Below, piece after piece: positions 23,111-25,913 of a stretch of 25,913 nucleotides of DNA. A model generated the notes under the pieces. The model saw only the letters and a list, made by a program, of their open reading frames with translations. It ran no database searches and was not told the origin of the DNA. The DNA is taken from the NCBI GenBank assembly GCA_039714155.1, contig JBDLJX010000035.1:1-25913 (forward strand). The letters run 5' to 3'. Each line of letters starts with the position of its first letter. Positions within the stretch are counted from its first letter, which is position 1. Position numbers and translations under genes: made by a program. This stretch comes from SZUA-186 sp039714155. GTDB taxonomy: Bacteria > Pseudomonadota > Gammaproteobacteria > UBA9214.

Positions 23111-23295
23111 GTAGCCCGTGCGGGTGGGGATTCAATGGCTTGTCGGTGCGCACCGACAAATCAAATCGGCGGGTAGCCCGTGGGTGCGGGGGTGCAGGAC
23201 GGCGTCAGAGTACGGCGACGCCATTATCAGACGGTTATCCCGTGTGCGGGTGGGGTGGCAGATAGATTCCTGTTCCCTTAACAGCCGGGAATACC
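23111..23295. repeat. Three hairpin units at 62-bp spacing
   Basis: The tag CCCGTG starts at 23115, 23177 and 23239, exactly 62 bases apart, each time inside a mini-hairpin CCCG-(2 to 6 bases)-CGGG followed by a GGGG-rich run. Each tag is followed by a second, unit-specific palindrome: TGTCGGTGCGCACCGACA (perfect, 23131-23148), GGCGTC/GACGCC (about 23199-23220) and TTCCC/GGGAA (about 23273-23291). The tag is conserved while the second hairpin differs in sequence. The third unit overlaps the end of the small lipoprotein gene. This is not a CRISPR array, because the repeats are too short and degenerate. Confidence 0.6.
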
Positions 23296-23385
23296 GATTG
23301 GACCCGGGGCATCAGGCAGGACACAACAACCCGCAATAACGGTCAACAGAACAACAATAGTGATCACCTTGACGAGCCTTGACAT
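23278..23385 (-). CDS. Small lipoprotein, 35 residues
   Basis: A frame not obvious at usual length cut-offs. It starts at ATG 23383-23385 with an AGGAG ribosome site eight bases upstream and ends in TAA. The protein is MSRLVKVITIVVLL followed by TVIAGC, a good type II signal peptide and lipobox with Cys20. The mature part would be only 16 residues, CCVLPDAPGPIGIPGC, rich in Pro and Gly with three cysteines. The function is unknown. The start codon lies inside an inverted repeat (see the feature at 23381-23421). Confidence 0.6.
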   Translation of the reverse strand: MSRLVKVITIVVLLTVIAGCCVLPDAPGPIGIPGC

Positions 23386-23421
23386 TAATTGCGCTCCTGT
23401 AAATGCAACTTGATTAATGTC
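23381..23421 (-). promoter_or_regulatory. Inverted repeat covering lipoprotein start codon
   Basis: An exact 9-bp inverted repeat GACATTAAT/ATTAATGTC (23381-23389 and 23413-23421) surrounds the ribosome site, and one arm contains the ATG of the small lipoprotein gene. In the mRNA it would place the start codon in a stem and the AGGAG in the 23-base loop. Alternatively it is a DNA operator; dyad ATTAATGTC-type sites suit a dimeric regulator. Its role is inferred. Confidence 0.4.
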
Positions 23422-23452
23422 GTATATCGGCTGTTTTAAGACCTTCCTGAAA

Positions 23453-23479
23453 TAAGAAACCCCCGCTACTGGGGTGGGG
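23453..23479 (-). terminator. Probable minus-strand terminator
   Basis: On the minus strand a GC-rich stem ACCCC/GGGGT (23459-23463 with 23471-23475), extended by more G/C bases, is followed by TTTCTTATTT. It resembles the terminator at 24630-24657. It lies upstream of the small lipoprotein and would end a minus-strand transcript entering from about 23600, but no convincing gene ends here, so it may be a remnant. Confidence 0.45.
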
Positions 23480-23548
23480 CTTCATTCGCTTGATGAAGTC
23501 CATGCGGTGAGTCTGGCATAGTGGTGTGCCTGTCAGAGAAATCTGATT

Positions 23549-23600
23549 GCTGCATAAGAAATCACTAAAAGACTGGAACCGACGCTTTGCGGTCATTCAG
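23549..23600 (+). repeat. 52-bp imperfect direct repeat, copy 1
   Basis: This matches 25514-25565 at 36 of 52 positions without gaps, beginning GCT..ATAAGAAAT..CTAAA and ending in TTCAG, with many of the differences being transitions. The two copies lie 1,965 bases apart and bracket the secreted-protein genes and the small-gene operon. The similarity is clear in the first half and weaker in the second. Confidence 0.45.
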
Positions 23601-23697
23601 ATTACTATTTTTATTATTAGATTCACTGATAGAAAAGCTGATTTGATAAGTCCTGTTTATGTGAGAGTTTGGTGATTAGGTGATAAATATCTGCGGC

Positions 23698-23706
23698 TGA
23701 TATAAT
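23698..23706 (+). promoter_or_regulatory. Extended -10 promoter for the VPLPA-CTERM gene
   Basis: TGATATAAT matches the extended -10 consensus TGnTATAAT at every position. No good -35 is seen at 16-18 bases, as is usual for extended -10 promoters. Transcription would begin near 23713, leaving a leader of about 65 bases before the ATG at 23780. The region from 23386 to here has no other gene I can support. Confidence 0.6.
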
Positions 23707-23779
23707 TCGCCCAACAGCCAGCTATGAAAATAACATTCTGGTTGCAATAACTAATAAGTGGATTTGCGGAGGAATCATC

Positions 23780-24361
23780 ATGGAGAAATCACATCTATTG
23801 GGTGCTGTGTGCGCCTTTACTCTTTTCCTGCTGGCTAATTCCGCATATGCGGCAGTTATCAACCCTATATTAGGCCTCGACATTGGCGGCACTCTGTATG
23901 ACGTCACTTTCCACGATGCGGAAGGAGATTCGTTCAACGCGTTATGGGATGCCGACGACGACGGTGTTTTTGGTGGTGGGGCCTCGGTATTTTCCGCAGC
24001 TCCCACATTTTGGGGGGACGCAGTTGGCGCCAGCCTGGCCGCTCAGGCCATTATCGCGAGATTAGGCGTTACCGACGAGAGCGCGTTTGGGGGCGACGGG
24101 TTCATAGTGCCGTACGAAGCGTTTGGCGGCCCATTTGCGCCCGGATTCCAACAAATCAGCGCCTACGCCGACCTGAATAGTCTGCCAGGAGTAGACACCG
24201 TGGTTGTGACTGTTATCGCCGACTCTGCCGACCCAACGGTCGAGGGTTTCCCGTACGCGTCGTTCCAGCGGGTCGTTGTCCCCGTGCCGGCAGCCGTTTG
24301 GCTCTTCGCCTCAGGCTTGCTGGGTCTGATTGGGATATCGAGAAAAAAGAAATCGGCTTAA
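23780..24361 (+). CDS. VPLPA-CTERM/PEP-CTERM sorted secreted protein
   Basis: A 193-residue secreted protein with a strong GGAGGAA ribosome site. A signal peptide ends at about residue 24 (LANSAYA/A). The mature part is acidic and Gly/Ala/Asp-rich, with LDIGGTLYDVTFHD and FNALWDADDDGVFGGG near the start, a pattern I associate with a recurrent PEP-CTERM protein type. The C-terminus is VPVPAAVWLFASGLLGLIGI followed by SRKKKSA, a textbook VPLPA-type sorting signal: Pro motif, transmembrane helix, basic tail. Such proteins are processed by an exosortase and are linked to polysaccharide export in biofilm-forming bacteria. No exosortase gene is in the window. The next gene, 30 bases on, carries a related signal. 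Confidence 0.85.
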   Translation: MEKSHLLGAVCAFTLFLLANSAYAAVINPILGLDIGGTLYDVTFHDAEGDSFNALWDADDDGVFGGGASVFSAAPTFWGDAVGASLAAQAIIARLGVTDESAFGGDGFIVPYEAFGGPFAPGFQQISAYADLNSLPGVDTVVVTVIADSADPTVEGFPYASFQRVVVPVPAAVWLFASGLLGLIGISRKKKSA

Positions 24362-24391
24362 TTTGCATCAATCTTTGAGAGGAGCTTACCA

Positions 24392-24568
24392 ATGAAAAAA
24401 CTGATTTCTGCAACCTCGCTGATCGGATTCCTGATTCTGTTATCCAGCACTGCTCACGCAGGTATTACACCGACGGTGCCGGAAATCGATGGTGGCATGG
24501 CTGCTATCGCCATCGGCCTGACTTTAGGCGTCGTGGCACTGGTGCGGGAGCATCGCCGGAAAAAGTAA
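24392..24568 (+). CDS. 58-residue VPEID-CTERM-like protein
   Basis: A short gene with AGGAG nine bases before the ATG. The signal peptide MKKLISATSLIGFLILLSSTAHA (first 23 residues) is followed by a mature peptide of only 35 residues: GITPT, then VPEIDGG, then a hydrophobic helix MAAIAIGLTLGVVALV and a basic tail REHRRKK. The VPEID motif plus helix plus basic end matches the VPEID-CTERM class of sorting signal. The protein is therefore little more than a secretion signal and a sorting signal. It shares a transcript with the VPLPA-CTERM gene and is followed by a strong terminator. Function unknown; it could be a structural peptide, a decoy substrate or a membrane peptide. Confidence 0.8.
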   Translation: MKKLISATSLIGFLILLSSTAHAGITPTVPEIDGGMAAIAIGLTLGVVALVREHRRKK

Positions 24569-24596
24569 TTACCAAATTTCCACCAATCTCTGACTG

Positions 24597-24623
24597 ACGG
24601 CGGCCTTCGGGTCGCCGTTTTTA
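24597..24623 (+). terminator. Rho-independent terminator after the secreted-protein pair
   Basis: ACGGCG pairs with CGCCGT, extended inside by pairing around a CTTCGG tetraloop-type turn, and is followed by TTTTTATT. It lies 28 bases after the stop of the 58-residue gene and closes the two-gene operon. Confidence 0.88.
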
Positions 24624-24629
24624 TTGCAT

Positions 24630-24657
24630 AAGAAAACCCCGCCACAGTGGGCGGGGC
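24630..24657 (-). terminator. Rho-independent terminator of the minus-strand small-gene operon
   Basis: On the minus strand GCCCCGCC and GGCGGGG form a 7-bp stem with a six-base loop, followed by TTTTCTT. It begins nine bases after the stop of the 66-residue gene. Together with the plus-strand terminator beside it, it separates two convergent operons. Confidence 0.85.
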
Positions 24658-24665
24658 TATGTTGG

Positions 24666-24866
24666 TCAGTGTATGGAGTCCAGGTACTCGTTCCACAGTG
24701 GCGGTGCATCCTCTGGCATAATTTCCTCTTTCATAACCATGCCAAGGATTTCACACGCCCGTTTGTTCTTCTCAGCTACGTATTTAACAAATACGTTGAA
24801 CCAACCTTCTCTATTTTCACACCTTAGCGCAAGGAACACGCGTGCAATCGCCTCACCATCGCTCAT
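24666..24866 (-). CDS. Hypothetical 66-residue protein
   Basis: Not recognised. I start at MSDGEAIARVFLALRC (ATG 24864-24866) because a perfect AGGAGGTG site lies five bases upstream and the ATG overlaps the previous gene's stop (ATGA); the longer frame to 24911 lacks this support. The protein is probably alpha-helical and soluble, with YVAEKNKRACEILGMVMKEE in the middle and an acidic, proline-containing C-terminus. It is the last gene of a three- to four-gene minus-strand operon of tiny genes, a style typical of phage or island DNA, and ends at a strong terminator. Confidence 0.75.
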   Translation of the reverse strand: MSDGEAIARVFLALRCENREGWFNVFVKYVAEKNKRACEILGMVMKEEIMPEDAPPLWNEYLDSIH

Positions 24867-25129
24867 GACTGCACCTCCTGTGCCTTCCTCACATCGGCGT
24901 ACAGTGAACACAGGTCATTAAATGCATCTTTTGCATCCTGTACAGCTTCAAAACCAACTAAGCCTGCATTAGTCAGGGTGCTTTTGTGCAGGCTTTCTAC
25001 GTCACCATTAGATGCGGTCTCAGCTATCAGGTCGAATAACGCTGAAGCGGTAGCAGTGGCATGGATGAACTTGTCCTGTACGCCAGAGAATTTTTCAGGT
25101 TGTTCCGTCTGGGTGGTTGTGTCGTTCAT
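24863..25129 (-). CDS. Hypothetical 88-residue protein
   Basis: Not recognised. The sequence MNDTTTQTEQPEKFSG... has a polar, Thr/Gln-rich start, then predicted helices (FIHATATASALFDLIAETAS and FEAVQDAKDAFNDLCSLYAD) suggesting a small helical bundle. A GGGGGTGA site precedes the ATG. It overlaps its neighbours on both sides by ATGA, so translation of the three genes is coupled. Size and organisation recall phage-associated small proteins, but I cannot assign a family. Confidence 0.75.
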   Translation of the reverse strand: MNDTTTQTEQPEKFSGVQDKFIHATATASALFDLIAETASNGDVESLHKSTLTNAGLVGFEAVQDAKDAFNDLCSLYADVRKAQEVQS

Positions 25130-25299
25130 GACTTCACCCCCTTTCCAACATCATACTCTAGCTGGTCAAGAGAGTTAGCCACATCCTGGGCTATCCGGTA
25201 GGCCGCGTGAGCCGCAGTAGCGCACGTCCCTCTACTAACAGGGGACGCTTCCGAGTGGTCGATCAGTTCCAGAATGGCTATAGCTTCATATAGCCTCAT
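25126..25299 (-). CDS. Hypothetical 57-residue protein, possibly frameshifted start
   Basis: Not recognised. The frame begins MRLYEAIAILELIDHSE and contains an Ala-rich helical stretch (ATAAHAAYRIAQDVANSLDQ), ending in an ATGA overlap with the next gene. Its own ATG has no ribosome site. A good AGGAG lies further upstream and serves an ATG at 25321 in another frame, whose 11-codon peptide overlaps this start. Either translation is coupled through that peptide, or a single-base change has split one longer gene. The stop at 25126-25128 is well placed for the operon. Confidence 0.6.
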   Translation of the reverse strand: MRLYEAIAILELIDHSEASPVSRGTCATAAHAAYRIAQDVANSLDQLEYDVGKGVKS

Positions 25300-25321
25300 G
25301 CTGGTATCGCCAAGTTTTCAT
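25286..25321 (-). CDS. Possible 11-residue leader peptide of the small-gene operon
   Basis: An ATG at 25319-25321 has AGGAG nine bases upstream and encodes MKTWRYQHEAI before TGA. It overlaps the start of the 57-residue gene by 14 bases in a different frame. It may be a coupling peptide or the broken N-terminus of that gene. Confidence 0.35.
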   Translation of the reverse strand: MKTWRYQHEAI

Positions 25322-25392
25322 GGTGTCATTCTCCTGTGAAGCCGGGAAGCTGACATATACGCGGAATGCGGTATAGTTTGGATGGTCATTGG

Positions 25393-25454
25393 CCGAGCCT
25401 CCCGAGGCTTGGTTAGTGAAAGTCTGGCCGGGGTGTTGATAGCACTCCGGTCAG
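25393..25454 (+). ncRNA. Candidate structured RNA with two hairpins
   Basis: On the plus strand 25393-25412 forms an 8-bp stem with a CCCG loop (CCGAGCCT/AGGCTTGG, including one G-U pair), and 25424-25454 forms a 12-bp stem with a seven-base loop TTGATAG (CTGGCCGGGGTG/CACTCCGGTCAG, including two G-U pairs). The G-U pairs keep both stems complete only if the plus strand is transcribed; on the minus strand they become A-C mismatches. The element sits upstream of and opposite to the minus-strand small-gene operon. No protein frame fits. Antisense RNAs with paired hairpins, such as phage C4-type RNAs, are one possible comparison. Confidence 0.45.
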
Positions 25455-25513
25455 GCGCTTAAATCTACGCCGATCCGGGCAGGGTGTCAAAAGCTCAGGC
25501 TCTCGCCTCGGCA

Positions 25514-25583
25514 GCTATATAAGAAATTGCTAAAGGACCGGGATCGACCCACTCTCGCCGTTCAGCCAAGAATTCTGAACGGC
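25514..25583 (+). repeat. 52-bp imperfect direct repeat, copy 2, with hairpin
   Basis: 25514-25565 matches 23549-23600 at 36 of 52 positions. It overlaps a perfect 9-bp hairpin GCCGTTCAG/CTGAACGGC (25557-25583) with a nine-base loop. The pairing half is not preserved in copy 1. A minus-strand open frame of 77 codons across this region (25495-25728) looks non-coding and I do not call it. Confidence 0.45.
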
Positions 25584-25778
25584 AACAATGCAGCGTAAAT
25601 AGACCCTCAGATACAGCCAGCGAACTTGCACTATAGGCCAAAGTGACACCTAGACCAGAGTTGGATATGCTGCGTTCAATGCTATGCAGAATCAGCCAGT
25701 CACACAATAGGCCGACGTGGCCCATCACTCAATACTACGGTAAGCTCTTCGTTAAGTTGCAACCACGGAAACTAAAGC
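25584..25778. other. Apparently non-coding stretch before the last gene
   Basis: No supported gene, RNA or repeat seen. It presumably contains the promoter of the partial gene that follows, but no hexamer pair stands out. Confidence 0.3.
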
Positions 25779-25913
25779 ATGGAAAATGATTATCAGTTAT
25801 GGGTCCGCATTGGCATTAAAGTTGTTGCAGGTTTAGTAATGCTGGGCGGAATCGCGGGGATATTCTGGGAGCGCATAACAACGAGGCGTGGAATTGGAGT
25901 TCGTATAATTCAG
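25779..25913 (+). CDS. Small membrane protein, 3' end beyond window
   Basis: The first 45 codons of a gene run off the window without a stop: MENDYQLWVRIGIKV, a hydrophobic segment VVAGLVMLGGIAGIFW (about residues 15-30), then a basic stretch ERITTRRG and GIGVRIIQ. This predicts one membrane helix with a short cytoplasmic N-terminus or the reverse. The ribosome site is weak. I do not recognise the family. Its length and continuation cannot be judged here. Confidence 0.6.
   Translation, partial: MENDYQLWVRIGIKVVAGLVMLGGIAGIFWERITTRRGIGVRIIQ

Noticed and set aside
23111..23295. CRISPR array
   Set aside because: The period is regular (62 bp) but the shared tags are only about 10-20 bases, imperfect, and the intervening sequence is itself palindromic. 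There are no cas genes nearby.
23414..23596. 60-residue minus-strand protein upstream of the small lipoprotein
   Set aside because: Its second half is the translation of a terminator-like stem and it has no ribosome site.
25495..25728. 77-residue minus-strand protein
   Set aside because: No ribosome site, composition unlike neighbours, and it covers a hairpin and the 52-bp repeat. Probably a chance frame.

Overview
The window reads as a chromosomal segment of a gammaproteobacterium of moderately high GC. The order of the housekeeping genes supports this: mreB-mreC-mreD-mrdA-rodA, gatC-gatA-gatB, hemA-prfA-prmC-moeB, and TPR lipoprotein-lolB-ispE-tRNA-Gln-prs-rplY-pth-ychF-tRNA-Met, the last resembling the arrangement in Pseudomonas and Chromatiales-type genomes. 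Two exosortase-type substrates (VPLPA-CTERM and VPEID-CTERM-like) suggest an aquatic, polysaccharide-producing lineage. I cannot name the genus.

Layout. 1-99 is the end of a dispersed repeat (family A). 123-5711 is the cell-shape (elongasome) operon on the minus strand, reading mreB to rodA, with tight ATGA overlaps. A short divergent promoter region separates it from gatCAB (5877-9077), the tRNA-dependent amidotransferase, and then pdxB (9190-10329). Convergent to these is a minus-strand block: hemA (tetrapyrrole entry enzyme), prfA (RF1), prmC (its methyltransferase), an unrecognised 128-residue protein and moeB. Divergent from hemA is the plus-strand run of TPR lipoprotein, lolB, ispE, tRNA-Gln(UUG), prs, rplY, pth, ychF and tRNA-Met(CAU).

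Downstream of tRNA-Met (22936 to the end) the sequence becomes accessory. It contains a three-unit 62-bp-period hairpin repeat, a tiny minus-strand lipoprotein gene, a plus-strand pair of short secreted proteins with C-terminal sorting signals behind an extended -10 promoter, a compact minus-strand operon of very small genes with perfect ATGA overlaps, a candidate structured RNA, and the start of a small membrane protein cut by the window edge. This looks like a genomic island or decayed phage-like region next to a tRNA gene. No integrase and no second copy of the tRNA 3' end is visible.

The most unusual feature is the intergenic DNA. Nearly every gene junction outside the tight operons carries a different palindromic or MITE-like element. 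Two families (A, 270 bp; B, about 185 bp) are bounded by CTAG. In two cases (prfA and prs) the boundary CTAG supplies the TAG stop codon of the neighbouring gene. The two B copies have their hairpin cores in opposite orientation while their flanks stay in the same orientation. A further notable point is that mreC appears to start at a non-AUG codon (ATC), because its conserved N-terminus lies upstream of the first ATG.
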